Positions 27,890 to 37,215 are shown, counted from the stretch's first letter. The stretch: 64,000 nucleotides of DNA from Sphingomonadales bacterium (GCA_016704425.1 JADJAC010000002.1:62001-126000); one strand, 5' to 3'. The notes: a model not told the origin generated them from the sequence alone. Made by a program: numbers and translations.

Positions 27890-28578
27890 GCAAGCCCCGC
27901 CTGCTGCTCGTAGAAGACGACACGGCACTTGCAGAACTGCTTGAGTGGCATTTCGAGCAGGAAGGTTATGATGTTGTTCGGACCCCGGACGGTGAGGAAG
28001 CCTTGCTGTTGTCGAAAGAATCTCCGCCGGACATTGTGTTGCTCGACTGGATGATCGAGGGGCTGTCAGGGATCGAAGTCTGTCGTCGCCTGCGCCGCGC
28101 CACTGACACGGCCAATGTCCCGATCATCATGCTGACGGCGCGCGGTGAAGAAGAAGACCGGATCCGCGGCCTCGAAACTGGTGCAGACGATTATGTCACC
28201 AAGCCATTTTCTCCGCGTGAACTGGTTGCACGGGTCGCTGCTATCCTGCGCCGCGTGCGCCCGGCCCTGGCTGGACAGTCGCTTGCCTATGGCGATCTTG
28301 AGCTCGATATTGTCGCGCACAAAGCGCGGCGAGCAGGCAATCTGCTCCAGCTTGGGCCGACGGAATTTCGCCTTCTCCGCCACTTTCTGGAACATCCTGG
28401 CCGCGTCTTCTCGCGGGAGCGTCTGCTCGATGCGGTCTGGGGCATGGACAGCGACATCGAACTCCGAACAGTTGATGTGCATATCCGCCGCCTGCGCAAA
28501 GCCGTGAACCTGCCTGGGATGCCTGACCTGATCCGCACGGTGCGCTCGGCAGGTTACGCTCTCGATATCGACAAGTAA
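27886..28578 (+). CDS. phoB: Phosphate regulon response regulator PhoB
   Basis: 230 aa. Receiver domain with acidic pocket VEDD and phospho-acceptor Asp in IVLLDWMIEG (about residue 53), Lys in DDYVTKPFSPREL, then an OmpR-type winged helix (RLLRHFLEHPGRVFSRERLLDAVWG, VDVHIRRLRKAV). It should bind the Pho box at 22,977. Last gene of the pho operon; no clear terminator follows in the 107-base gap to the next gene. Confidence 0.97.
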   Translation: MSKPRLLLVEDDTALAELLEWHFEQEGYDVVRTPDGEEALLLSKESPPDIVLLDWMIEGLSGIEVCRRLRRATDTANVPIIMLTARGEEEDRIRGLETGADDYVTKPFSPRELVARVAAILRRVRPALAGQSLAYGDLELDIVAHKARRAGNLLQLGPTEFRLLRHFLEHPGRVFSRERLLDAVWGMDSDIELRTVDVHIRRLRKAVNLPGMPDLIRTVRSAGYALDIDK

Positions 28579-28685
28579 AAACCCCTTCATTTTCCCCTCT
28601 GTCTCTTTTGCATCCGTTTCGGACCGAAGCGGGTTATGCAAAACATTGAGCAATATGACCGGGCAAAACCGGGCTAGGGGACGGA

Positions 28686-29081
28686 ATGCGATTGCTTGTT
28701 TGCAGTGGAAGACATTTTGCCGACGCCGATCTGGTGGAAGGGGAACTTGATCGCCTGCATGACCAAACGCCAATATCCGTAATCATTCACGGCGGTATTC
28801 CCGGGTTGGGCGTTCCTGTGGAAAATTGGGCGCGGCGACACAATATTCGTTTGGTCCGATACCCTTCGAATTTCTCACTTGGCAAACGCGGAGATTTTGA
28901 GCGCGATGATTTCATGCTGGAGGACAGCCGACCAGCAATGGTGCTGGCATTTTCTGGCGGCACCCGGACGACCAGATTGCTTGCTCGGGCCGCCGAAGCG
29001 GGTGTAAGACTGGCGCTTGCAGCATGCCATGCGCCATCTCAGACGTGCAGTGATCGCCATGCTGAACTCGTGAGTGCCTGA
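28686..29081 (+). CDS. DUF2493 (SLOG superfamily) protein
   Basis: 131 aa. MRLLVCSGRHFADADLVEGELDRL, VIIHGGIPGLGVPVENWARR and MVLAFSGGTRTTRLLARAAEAG match the DUF2493/YspA-like branch of the SLOG Rossmann proteins, thought to bind nucleotide-type ligands. GGGGACGGA just before the ATG is a good ribosome site. Function unknown; the compact convergent gap of six bases to the next gene is ordinary. Confidence 0.8.
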   Translation: MRLLVCSGRHFADADLVEGELDRLHDQTPISVIIHGGIPGLGVPVENWARRHNIRLVRYPSNFSLGKRGDFERDDFMLEDSRPAMVLAFSGGTRTTRLLARAAEAGVRLALAACHAPSQTCSDRHAELVSA

Positions 29082-29087
29082 GGCCGA

Positions 29088-30161
29088 CTAGAAGCCAAGA
29101 TAGACGATGACTGAGTCACTATAGTCCCCGGCAAGCGGGAATTTCGTGCCTTGGGGAATTAGCCCTGAAATCGGTACGGACACGCCGTCGACACCGGGCA
29201 GATCCAGAGGCGTTCCGGGGATGATGGAGCCTGTCTGACTCCATTCCGTCCCATCGGGCTTGAGGATGAGATAGGGAATAGTGGCAGCGCCATCGCTTCG
29301 TCTCATCTGCCGGATGACCGGCCCACCATCGGTGACGGGGTTGTTTCCCGGGCCCATTGAAATCGTGATGTTTGGCAGGTTGGTGAGGCACGTCAGCGTA
29401 ATCAGGCCGTCGGCCTTGCTGCCGCCGACGCTCAATGTTGCAGTTCCGAAGTCGAGCGCCTTGTTCACGACAAAATCGCATTGCGGAGCCAGGCTGGCCG
29501 TAATTGTCAGATTTGCGAGTTCCCCAAGCGCGCCCGTCGACGGACCCCAAAGCACCGGTCCACATGTAGCCCCCTGATGCACGGACGCCACAAATCCGCT
29601 CAGAATGTCTGAATAGCCACCTGCGTCGAGCCCGCGCCTTGTAAGGCCCTCGAATTCCGTGACGAGTTTGAACTGGTGACGGAATGTCTGGCGACCCGGT
29701 CCGCCGGATTGGATCATGACGCTGTAAAGAGGCTTCAGGGTCGGGGTGATTGCGTCAAAAACCTGAGGCTCGACATTGGGCACATTACCGGGTTCTGCGG
29801 TCAGTGCATAATGGACAAGCGAATTGCCGATGACACTGCGCGCTTGCCGCAAGACTCCGTCGGGATTGCTGCCAAGCGGTGCGGAAAGGCAAAGCGAGAT
29901 GAGCGCATTGCCAGGGCTCGGTGTGTCGAATGTACAGTTGAGCGAAACAGTTCGCCTGTCGGTCCGTTGACCGGCGGGTGTTCCTGCCGAAAGTATGACT
30001 GGCAGTGGCGCTTCCAGTTCCGGCGTGCACTGCCAGTTTTCAGTCTGCGCTGCCCTCGCTGGTAACGGTTGGACGATTCCCCCAAGCAACAGGGAAATTG
30101 CGAAGGCTGCTGTTGCAGAAAATCTGAATGCATTTCGCAAGCATGACAAGATTATTGACAT
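29088..30161 (-). CDS. Spore coat U domain protein (two SCPU domains)
   Basis: 357 aa from the ATG at 30,161; the frame runs to 30,224 but the inner Met starts the signal peptide (RNAFRFSATAAFAISLLLGGIVQPLPARA). Two SCPU/CsuA-like modules follow, about 35-180 and 190-357, each with paired cysteines (LNCTFDT, TCGPVLWG, QCDFVVNKALDFG, TLTCLTN), and the end SDSVIVYLGF is typical. SCPU proteins are pilin-like subunits of chaperone-usher (Csu) fimbriae, but no chaperone or usher is beside it, so it may be an orphan secreted subunit. Confidence 0.85.
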   Translation of the reverse strand: MSIILSCLRNAFRFSATAAFAISLLLGGIVQPLPARAAQTENWQCTPELEAPLPVILSAGTPAGQRTDRRTVSLNCTFDTPSPGNALISLCLSAPLGSNPDGVLRQARSVIGNSLVHYALTAEPGNVPNVEPQVFDAITPTLKPLYSVMIQSGGPGRQTFRHQFKLVTEFEGLTRRGLDAGGYSDILSGFVASVHQGATCGPVLWGPSTGALGELANLTITASLAPQCDFVVNKALDFGTATLSVGGSKADGLITLTCLTNLPNITISMGPGNNPVTDGGPVIRQMRRSDGAATIPYLILKPDGTEWSQTGSIIPGTPLDLPGVDGVSVPISGLIPQGTKFPLAGDYSDSVIVYLGF

Positions 30162-30177
30162 CTCACCGGTCCAATCC

Positions 30178-31329
30178 TTGGTTGTTCGGCATCGCCTTCC
30201 GAATAGGCGAAGCTTGCGGAGCACGTACCGCCTTCATGCCCTGCGCCATTATGAGCCGTGGTGGCAACGTGCCGAAAGCGAGTTGACCGCTCGGATCGAG
30301 ACTGTCCTCCATGACGGCAATCATCTGTTCAATTCGCGATTGCTGCTGAACGGTTCAGGAGAACGCTATCGCGTCTTCACGCCCTGGTTCCGGAAGCAGC
30401 TGGAGCATATGCCACCGCCCGCACCTCTGGCTGCTCCCGAACATGTCCCGCCGCCGTCCATCTTTCCTCATGGCGACAGGCTTGATGACTGGACACTTCT
30501 GCCCCGGCGTCCCGACTGGTCGGGCGGATTCAACATCTGGACACCGGGAGAGGAGGGCGCTCGGGCTGCTTTCCGGGCGTTCCTGCCAAAGCTTGGAGCC
30601 TATGAGGACGAACGCAACTTCCCGTCGCGTCCCGGAGTGTCGCGGCTGTCACCGCACATACATTTTGGTGAGATTTCGCCTGCAACGCTTTGGCATCATG
30701 CCGCCAAGCTAGAGGGCGAAAAGGCGCGGAGTTTCCTGAGTGAGATTGCCTGGAGGGAGCATGGCCTCAATCTCGTCGATCAGTTCCCGGACTATGCGAC
30801 GCGCAATGGCCGGGCATTGTTCGACCGCTTCCCTTGGCGTGATGGGCCGGAAGCCGAGGCCGACTTTGCGGCATGGGCGCGGGGTCTGACAGGCTATCCT
30901 GTCGTCGATGCGGGCATGCGCGAACTTTGGCAGACCGGATGGATGCACAATCGGGTGCGCATGATCACCGCATCATTCCTCATCAAGCACCTCCTGATCG
31001 ATTGGCGACGCGGCGAACAATGGTTCTGGGACACACTTCTTGATGCCGATATCGGTGCAAACGCCATGAACTGGCAATATGTCGCTGGGTCGGGAGTCGA
31101 CGCACCCGTTTTTTCACGCATGATGGCGCCGTTCCTGCAAAGCCCGAAGTTCGGAATGGCCGACTATATTCGCACATATGTGCCGGAACTGGCCCATCTT
31201 CCGGATGAAACAATTCACATGCCGCATGAATACGGCTGCACGCCTTCAGGCTATCCCCTGCCGATTATTGGCCATGAGGCAGCACGGACCCGCGCGATGG
31301 CGGCATGGGACGCCTGCCGCGGCCAATGA
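30178..31329 (+). pseudogene. Deoxyribodipyrimidine photolyase, 5'-truncated
   Basis: Recognisable photolyase sequence starts only at LHALRHYEPWWQRAE, about base 30,229, and runs through the whole FAD-binding helical domain (SGERYRVFTPW, ARSFLSEIAWREHG, GYPVVDAGMRELWQTGWMHNRVRM, ANAMNWQYVAGSG). The N-terminal Rossmann domain of roughly 110 residues that binds the antenna chromophore and begins VWFRRDLR in the family is absent; that DNA is the SCPU gene on the other strand. No ATG opens the fragment; a TTG at 30,178 is the only start close to the homology. It overlaps the SDR gene by four bases. Probably inactive. Confidence 0.8.
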
Positions 31330-32030
31330 GCGGGAAGAGAGCAGTCATTTTCGGCGCGTCCGGGGGCATTGGGGCGGCAATCACAACCCAGCTTCGCCGA
31401 TCGGGGGATTTTGCAACCGTGTTGACTGGAATGCGTTCCGAGGGAGGCGATTTCCGTTTCGACTTGACGGACGAGCCAAGCATTGCAGTTGCTGCCAGCA
31501 CCATAGCGGCCCAGGGTTCTGTTGATCTGGTCATTGTCGCAACAGGCGTCTTGCATACAGACGACGGCCATGGCCCCGAAAAGTCCTGGAGGGTGATCGA
31601 CCCTGCGCGGATGGCGCACGTCTTCGCCCTCAATACGATCGGCCCGGCTCTGATCGCCAAGCATGTCCTCCCGCTTTTGAACAGGGATCGGCGCGCAGTT
31701 TTTGCTGCCTTGTCTGCGCGTGTCGGCTCAATCGGGGACAACAGGCTGGGTGGCTGGCACAGTTATCGCGCCTCCAAGGCAGCGCTCAACATGCTTATCC
31801 GGACATTCGCCATAGAGCTTGCGCATCGCAATCCAGAGGCCATTGCGGTCGCGCTTCATCCCGGCACGGTTGAAACCAGCCTGTCCGCGCCCTTTCAAAG
31901 GAGTGTGCTGCACGAACGACTCTTTAGCCCTCAGACATGTGCACAGGCACTCTTGTCAGTCATCGACGGAATGACCCCGAAAGACAGCGGCAGTTTTTTT
32001 GCCTGGGACGGTCAGCCAATTCCCTTCTGA
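31326..32030 (+). CDS. SDR family NAD(P)-dependent oxidoreductase (C-factor-like)
   Basis: 234 aa. Cofactor motif FGASGGIGAAI at the start, a short NATGVLH-type strand (VIVATGVLH), then catalytic S in ALSARVGSI and YRASK (YxxxK). The start overlaps the photolyase stop (ATGA). Photolyase and this SDR are neighbours in many alphaproteobacteria, so the pair is ancestral and only the photolyase is damaged. Substrate unknown. It is the last chromosomal gene before the island; bases 32,031-32,097 hold nothing I can identify. Confidence 0.88.
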   Translation: MSGKRAVIFGASGGIGAAITTQLRRSGDFATVLTGMRSEGGDFRFDLTDEPSIAVAASTIAAQGSVDLVIVATGVLHTDDGHGPEKSWRVIDPARMAHVFALNTIGPALIAKHVLPLLNRDRRAVFAALSARVGSIGDNRLGGWHSYRASKAALNMLIRTFAIELAHRNPEAIAVALHPGTVETSLSAPFQRSVLHERLFSPQTCAQALLSVIDGMTPKDSGSFFAWDGQPIPF

Positions 32031-32097
32031 CAAGAAATCTCGAGACATCAATTCGCTCGAACACGATCAATGTTCTGAGAGCTGCACGGAGTGGTAG

Positions 32098-32112
32098 CTG
32101 GTGACCCCTACG
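32098..32112. repeat. Left att direct repeat of the island
   Basis: CTGGTGACCCCTACG, identical to 62,933-62,947. Its last 14 bases are the reverse complement of the 3' end of a tRNA-Glu (CCA included). Only these 15 bases match at this end; the sequence then diverges at once, as expected for attL with a short core. It lies 164 bases before the integrase start. Confidence 0.85.
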
Positions 32113-32231
32113 AGTGTAGAACTTAAATCTCAAGCAATATCAGGACGTCCCTAAGTCCTCTGTAAAATCAGTGATTTATGTTGTAAGCCGTTCGCGGTCG
32201 GTCGCCCTGATTTGCATGAATTCCCATCAAT

Positions 32232-32251
32232 ATGTGGGAACGAATGTGGGA
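32232..32251 (+). repeat. Arm-type tandem repeat beside the integrase
   Basis: Two copies of ATGTGGGA spaced by ACGA, matching base for base over 20 positions with 62,857-62,876 near the other end. In the excised circle the two would flank the 15-base core at about 57 and 119 bases, which fits integrase arm-binding sites. Confidence 0.65.
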
Positions 32252-32275
32252 ACGCAGAAACAGGGAATCGAACCG

Positions 32276-33460
32276 ATGGCGCTGACAGCATTGAAAGTGA
32301 AGAACGCGAAGGCCGGTCGGCATGTCGACGGTCGAGGACTTTGTCTGCTGGTCAAAGACACCGGGGCGCGGACTTGGGTGCTGCGGATGCAGAAGGATGG
32401 CAGGCGGCGCGACTATGGTCTGGGTCCAGTTGCGGAATTGTCGCTTGCGGATGCCCGCGATGCAGCGGCAGCGCTTCGCCGTCAGGTTCGCGCGGGCGTT
32501 GATCCCGTTGCCGAGCGGCGGATGGCGCGCAAAGTCGTTCCAAGCTTCGAGGCGGCGGCGCGCCATTGTTACGAGGCGTTGAAGGAAGGGTGGAAAAACA
32601 GGCGTCACGCCAACTGGATTTCCAGTTTCGAGAACCACGTCTTCCCCATCATTGGAACGAGGCCTGTTGATGCTGTGGACAGCACGGCTGTCCTTGAAGT
32701 GCTGTCGCCGATCTGGCTCGAAATTCCAGATACCGCGCGCCGCATTCTCCAACGCGTCGGCGCGGTGCTCGACTTCGCCCACATCAAAGGATGGATTTCG
32801 GGCGAGGTTTCTTTGCGCTCGGTGCGAAAGGGACTGCCCCGGCAAACGGAGAAGGTGGGCCATTTGGCGGCGATGCCCTACGCCGACGTGCCTGCCTTGT
32901 TGGCAAAGCTGGTCGCGGCGTCTCCTACGACAGGCCGGGATGCCCTTCGCTTCACCATCTACAATGCCGTCCGGTCGAACGAGACGCGTTTTGCGGTGTG
33001 GACCGAGTTTGACTTGGACAAGGCCATCTGGACAATTCCCGGCGAGCGCATGAAGGCGCGCGAGACCCATGTCGTGCCGCTGTCCGCGCCTGCCGTCGCG
33101 CTTCTTCGCAGGCGATGGAATGAACGCACGAGTGACGACGGGCTGGTTTTCTCCAATGACGGTGAAAAGCCGATCAGCGACATGACAATGACCAAGCTAT
33201 TGCGCGATGCCGGGATTACCGGCGTGACCGTCCACGGCTTTCGCTCGGCCTTTACCGATTGGGCAGCGGAAACTACCGACTTTCCGAAGGAGGTCGCTGA
33301 CAAGGCGCTGGCGCACAAGCTGCCTAACCGGGTGGAAGCCGCATATCGCCGCACCGACTTCTTCGATAAGCGCCGCGATTTGATGACGCAGTGGGCCGCG
33401 TATCTCGACACGGCCCAAGCAGAGGACGCCGAGGCTACTCCGATGCGTGAAGCCGCGTGA
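32276..33460 (+). CDS. int: Tyrosine-type site-specific integrase (P4/DUF4102 type)
   Basis: 394 aa from the ATG at 32,276 (MALTALKVKNAKAGRHVDGRG is the usual family start; the frame is open to 32,171). N-terminal DUF4102 domain, central SAM-like domain, then the catalytic domain with R in YNAVRSNETRFAVW, HGFRSAFTDW (HxxR), AHKLPNRVEAAYRRTDFFDKR (H and nucleophile Y). It cuts and joins the island at the tRNA-Glu 3' end. Confidence 0.93.
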   Translation: MALTALKVKNAKAGRHVDGRGLCLLVKDTGARTWVLRMQKDGRRRDYGLGPVAELSLADARDAAAALRRQVRAGVDPVAERRMARKVVPSFEAAARHCYEALKEGWKNRRHANWISSFENHVFPIIGTRPVDAVDSTAVLEVLSPIWLEIPDTARRILQRVGAVLDFAHIKGWISGEVSLRSVRKGLPRQTEKVGHLAAMPYADVPALLAKLVAASPTTGRDALRFTIYNAVRSNETRFAVWTEFDLDKAIWTIPGERMKARETHVVPLSAPAVALLRRRWNERTSDDGLVFSNDGEKPISDMTMTKLLRDAGITGVTVHGFRSAFTDWAAETTDFPKEVADKALAHKLPNRVEAAYRRTDFFDKRRDLMTQWAAYLDTAQAEDAEATPMREAA

Positions 33461-33674
33461 CGAGCGCATTCAAGCTTGCCGTCGTGACGCGCGTCGATTT
33501 TCCGAGCTTCACGACTTCGATCTGGTTCGTCGCGATCAACTCATACAGTTTCGTGCGACCCACACCGATCATGCGGGCAGCATCGTTTATTTTCACACAA
33601 ATCGGATCAGGCGGAACCGGCGCAATCACTTTACGGCGCTTTCGTTGCGGAAGCCGACCGGATCGGCGATCCAT
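33435..33674 (-). CDS. Helix-turn-helix excisionase-like protein
   Basis: 79 aa from the ATG at 33,674; a longer start at 33,731 would overlap the neighbouring regulator more. The C-terminal part is an excisionase/MerR-like HTH of the DNA-binding domain family: KINDAARMIGVGRTKLYELI...VKLGKSTRV. It overlaps the integrase 3' end by 26 bases on the opposite strand, so its expression would run against int. Likely a recombination directionality factor or local regulator. Confidence 0.7.
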   Translation of the reverse strand: MDRRSGRLPQRKRRKVIAPVPPDPICVKINDAARMIGVGRTKLYELIATNQIEVVKLGKSTRVTTASLNALVTRLHASE

Positions 33675-33832
33675 CGGTTGACGGCGGACTCGCGCCAGCC
33701 AGCGCCGTGGATGCTGATCTTGACCTGACATGGGAAGGTGCCTTCTGCGATCTTGCGATACATGGTCGAGCGGGAGAGGCCAGTGCGGGATAATACAGTT
33801 TTCAGTCGGATAATTCTTTCGTGGTCGGACAT
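33626..33832 (-). CDS. AlpA family phage-type regulator
   Basis: 68 aa from the ATG at 33,832. ERIIRLKTVLSRTGLSRSTMYRKIAEGTFP and WRESAVNRWIADPV are the AlpA signature. AlpA proteins switch on integrase or excisionase genes of P4-like elements. It overlaps the next minus-strand HTH gene by 49 bases, so the two form one unit divergent from the nitrate cargo. Confidence 0.82.
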   Translation of the reverse strand: MSDHERIIRLKTVLSRTGLSRSTMYRKIAEGTFPCQVKISIHGAGWRESAVNRWIADPVGFRNESAVK

Positions 33833-34437
33833 GGGATGCAGTTCCATTCTTTGACAGTCATTGGCTCCCCATGAGCAAATAATTGGCAAAGCAGACGGGC
33901 GGCGCAAGAGCGTTTTGAGAAACAGCGAGTGCGGGCGAAGGAATAGCGGCAGCGGCTAGCGAACGACAAAGGACGGCTATGAAGGGATAAAGCTGAGAAT
34001 GGATGGCGGCACCCGGCTGGGAAATTTGTTTCGGTGAATATTCAATTATGGCAGAGATGGACGAAAGTAATGCCCCATCAGACGTAAAATCGAGACCTGG
34101 TAAACCGGATTCTGCGTCAGTGTCCGCGGTTAGGCCGTCACGATTCGCGTCCGCAAACTTCGACCTTTCAGCGATGCCGTTATGGCAGCAAAGTTGGACG
34201 GCGCTGACAGGCAGCTTTCGGCATACAAAGCAAGCAGGCCTGCCGTTCGTTAATAGATATTCACGTAAGCTCTGACAGATAATAATCGCAGCTACGTTCT
34301 GTTCGCTTTTGGGACACTATGCTTCTTCACCACTATGAGGTTATCGTTGTCAACATTTGCGGAACGACAATTGCCCTAAAATTGCCGGTTGAGAAAATTT
34401 GGTTTGTTTGATCGCAGTATCGGTGCTGAGAGGCGAT
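33833..34437. other. Gene-poor junction between integration module and nitrate cargo
   Basis: 605 bases with no gene I can support. A 75-codon plus-strand frame (34,048-34,275) has a start but no recognisable motif or ribosome site. The base composition is more AT-rich than on either side, especially from 34,230. It may be leftover DNA from insertion of the cargo, and should hold the promoters of alpA and mobA. Confidence 0.5.
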
Positions 34438-35075
34438 ATGGTTGCCATGAGACAGTTTCCCAACGATGTTCCAATAGTGATCGTGGCTGGAGGCAATGCG
34501 TCACGGATGGGGGCATCGAAGCCCACGCAAATTGTGGACGGCAATATGCTTTTGTCGCGTGTGTTGGAATATGCGCGCCGTCACAGTTCCAATGTCGCGA
34601 TCGCTGTGCGCTCCGCAGATCAAGCTGGCCGAATCGTCGCGGACAATTTGATGTTTGACCAACTGCCAGGCGAAGGACCGATTAATGGGTTTTTGAGCGC
34701 GTTTGGTTTTGCCAAAAATGCCGGTGCGATTTCGTGCTGATCATCGGGTGCGACATGCCCTTGCTGCCCGCCGATTTACAAGGCCGCCTTAGTCACGCTC
34801 TAGGCGAGCACGGGGCAGCAATCGCTCGTTCGGCAGGGAAATTGCACCCTACCGCCGGTCTCTGGCGGACGAACCAAGACGGCCTGAACGCGTACATCGC
34901 GTCTGGGCGCAGATCGCTCATCGGTTTCGCTGAAACAATAGGCTATTGTGCCGTCGACTGGGATACGGATCCTTACGACCCGTTTTTCAACGTCAATCGC
35001 CCGGAGGATATAGCGAAGGCGGAGGCAATCATCCAAACTGCGGCGCAGTTCAGACAAAGCCCTGATCCTGATTGA
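34438..35075 (+). pseudogene. mobA: Molybdenum cofactor guanylyltransferase, frameshifted
   Basis: From the ATG at 34,438 the frame gives the GTP-binding start (IVIVAGGNASRMGASKP, the LAGGxSxRMG motif) and reaches GFAKNAGA, then hits a stop at 34,738. The next frame resumes exactly there with DFVLIIGCDMPLLPADL and runs to FNVNRPEDIAKAE at 35,075. One base is missing near 34,726. MobA joins GMP to molybdopterin to make the bis-MGD that NarG needs. If the shift is real, the host must supply MobA. It faces the nar operon from the opposite strand. Confidence 0.85.
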
Positions 35076-35085
35076 GCGAAATCAA
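35072..35085. promoter_or_regulatory. FNR/DNR-like box ahead of the cupin gene
   Basis: TTGAGCGAAATCAA, one mismatch from TTGAT-N4-ATCAA. Its centre lies 68 bases before the GTG start of the cupin gene; activation at -41.5 would put the transcript start near 35,120, a fitting leader length. It overlaps the mobA stop. Confidence 0.6.
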
Positions 35086-35146
35086 AGTGTGAGCAGGATT
35101 TCCGTTCCACTCTAGCGGTTTGATGCCGTTGCCATAAGGTTCTCTC

Positions 35147-36004
35147 GTGATCCACCGCCCCCATATCGAATTTTTGCAAAGCCAGTTGCTGCCCTGGCGC
35201 CGCATCGGCCCGGGGCTGGCGCGGCCCGATGCCGAATATAAGCTGCTCAGCCGCGATCCCGGCGATGGCGCGTGCAGTGCGCTGATGCGCTATGCGCCCG
35301 GATGGTCGCGCGAAGGGCCGGAGCATCTGTTGGCGGCCGAAGAATTTTATGTGCTCGATGGCGCGCTCTATATGGACGATCATGTCTATCCGGCGGACAG
35401 CTATGCATATTTGCCAGCGGGCTGGACCCGGAACAGCATGGCCGCGCCCGATGGCTGCGTCTTGCTGGCTTTCTACGATGCTGAACCCACACTGGTAGCC
35501 GGTATTGGAACAATAGCCGAAAGCGACCGGGACAGGGCCATTCCCCACATCGATGCGGCGGGGATGCCGTGGGATACGACGCTTAACGACGAAAAGCTGA
35601 AGCACCTCGGCATTTCGCGCAAGAATTTGCGGACCGATCCCGTCACCGGCGAACGGACCTTTCTGTCGCTGATCTTTCCGCAAAGCGCACCGACCGGAAA
35701 CAAGGGGCCGCAGGAGATGCATCCGGTGGTCGAGGAGGCCTATATCATCGCGGGATCGCTCACCGGGCCGCAGGGCACCATGTATCCCGGTGCCTATTTC
35801 TGGCGACCACCCGGGATCGCGCATGGCCCTTTTGGCGCGCGCTGGGGTGCAGTTTCGCTGATCCGCTTTGTTGGCGGCAGGCATGTGAATCAATGGACGA
35901 AGGAAGAGGCGCCGTTCAGTTTTGACACCGCCTATCAGCCGATCTTGCCGCCCGACCTCCAACATTTGGCACAGGCGCACTGGCTACCACCATCAGCCTA
36001 TTGA
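35147..36004 (+). CDS. Double-cupin protein (DUF4437/ChrR-like)
   Basis: 285 aa from a GTG. Two cupin barrels, about 15-125 and 150-265, with metal-type motifs (GPEHLLAAEEFYVLDGAL and later EMHPVVEEAYIIAGSL...GAYFWRPPGIAHGPFG). Such proteins bind a metal and act as oxygenases, sugar-type isomerases or sensors; the role here is unknown. An FNR-like box upstream suggests induction with nitrate respiration. It is convergent with moeA, one base between the stops. Confidence 0.75.
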   Translation: MIHRPHIEFLQSQLLPWRRIGPGLARPDAEYKLLSRDPGDGACSALMRYAPGWSREGPEHLLAAEEFYVLDGALYMDDHVYPADSYAYLPAGWTRNSMAAPDGCVLLAFYDAEPTLVAGIGTIAESDRDRAIPHIDAAGMPWDTTLNDEKLKHLGISRKNLRTDPVTGERTFLSLIFPQSAPTGNKGPQEMHPVVEEAYIIAGSLTGPQGTMYPGAYFWRPPGIAHGPFGARWGAVSLIRFVGGRHVNQWTKEEAPFSFDTAYQPILPPDLQHLAQAHWLPPSAY

Positions 36005-36005
36005 G

Positions 36006-37193
36006 TCAGAATGCCACAGCGGGAACCATCGTACCGGGTTCAGGCCTGGCAGCTCCGGTGGCTATGCGGATCAGCCAATCAGCATCGCGCAAGGCGAGCT
36101 GCGAGCCGCTGTCCTGATTGTCGAGGGGGACAAGGCCGTCGTTATCCCAGCGCGCGCGAACGAATGTTTCCCGGTCGCTGCTGTTGCCCAGCGGACGAGC
36201 AAGCGGGAGGCTGCGCCAATGCAGCACGTCAGGGCAACTCTGCCTCATCAACCGCGCCAGCAGGGGCACCAGAAACAGCCTACCCGTGACCATTGCCGAG
36301 GTTGGGTTGCCCGGCAGGCCAAGGACCAGCTTGCCGCTAGCGGCTCCAAACCAGACCGGCTTTCCCGGCTTCATTGCGACCTTTTTGAAATGCAGGCTCA
36401 AGCCGAAGGGTGCAAACATCGGCTTGGCGAAATCGCGATCGCCAACCGATGCGCCACCCGTGACCACTACCAGATCCGCGCGGCCCAGAGCTTCGCCAGC
36501 GATAGCCTGAAGGGCATCAAGATCGTCGGCACCGCAGCTGCGAAGGCCAATCTCGCCGCCCGCAGCCTCAACCATGGCAGCAATCCCATGACTTACGCTT
36601 TCGGGGATGGCATCGGGCCGCAAACGTGCCTCGCCCGGCGGAGCGAGCTCGTCGCCGGTGGCAATGATTGCGACCCTGGCCCTGCGGGTCACGCAAAGCT
36701 CTGCCTGATCCGCCGCCGCTGCGGCGACCATCGCCCGGTCCGACAGGCGCGTTCCGGCAGCCAGCAGCAATTCACCAGCACGAAAGTCGCTGCCGGTGCC
36801 GCGCACATGCCAACCGGGTCCGTAATCGTGCGCGATGATGATCGCGTCGCCATTCCGGTCGATCTTTTCCTGCATGATGACCCGGTCGGCCCCTCGCGGC
36901 AGCGGTGCTCCGGTGAAAATTCGGACCGCTTCGCTTGCTCCGACGCTTGCTTCGAATGCTTTCCCCGCGCAGGCTTCGCCAATGACGTTCAGGCGGCAGC
37001 CTAGCGACGTAGACCGGTCGAGCACGGCATAGCCATCCATAGCGGACACGGGCTGGCGCGGGGAATCTGTTTGCGCCGTCAACGACTCCGCAAGAACTCG
37101 GCCCGTCGCTAATAACAGCGAAACCCTCTCACTGGCGAGCGGCTCGGTGACTTGGGCGATAATGTCCTGCGCCTCGTCGAAACTGACCATCAT
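36006..37193 (-). CDS. moeA: Molybdopterin molybdotransferase
   Basis: 395 aa from the ATG at 37,193, which follows the nrdJ stop; a longer start at 37,268 would begin inside nrdJ. Motifs: QPVSAMDGYAVLD, IFTGAPLPRGADRVIMQE, IIATGDELAPPGE, VTGGASVGDRDF and LVLGLPGNPTSAMV. MoeA inserts molybdate into adenylated molybdopterin. Last gene of the narK-to-moeA array. Confidence 0.95.
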   Translation of the reverse strand: MMVSFDEAQDIIAQVTEPLASERVSLLLATGRVLAESLTAQTDSPRQPVSAMDGYAVLDRSTSLGCRLNVIGEACAGKAFEASVGASEAVRIFTGAPLPRGADRVIMQEKIDRNGDAIIIAHDYGPGWHVRGTGSDFRAGELLLAAGTRLSDRAMVAAAAADQAELCVTRRARVAIIATGDELAPPGEARLRPDAIPESVSHGIAAMVEAAGGEIGLRSCGADDLDALQAIAGEALGRADLVVVTGGASVGDRDFAKPMFAPFGLSLHFKKVAMKPGKPVWFGAASGKLVLGLPGNPTSAMVTGRLFLVPLLARLMRQSCPDVLHWRSLPLARPLGNSSDRETFVRARWDNDGLVPLDNQDSGSQLALRDADWLIRIATGAARPEPGTMVPAVAF

Positions 37194-37215
37194 CGGCTTG
37201 GACGCCACCGCCTCG

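Noticed and set aside
34048..34275. A 75-residue hypothetical protein
   Set aside because: No ribosome site, no motif and odd composition; more likely chance in an AT-rich seam.
34407..34422. An FNR box before mobA (TTGATCGCAGTATC)
   Set aside because: Only the left half-site matches; the right half is not ATCAA.
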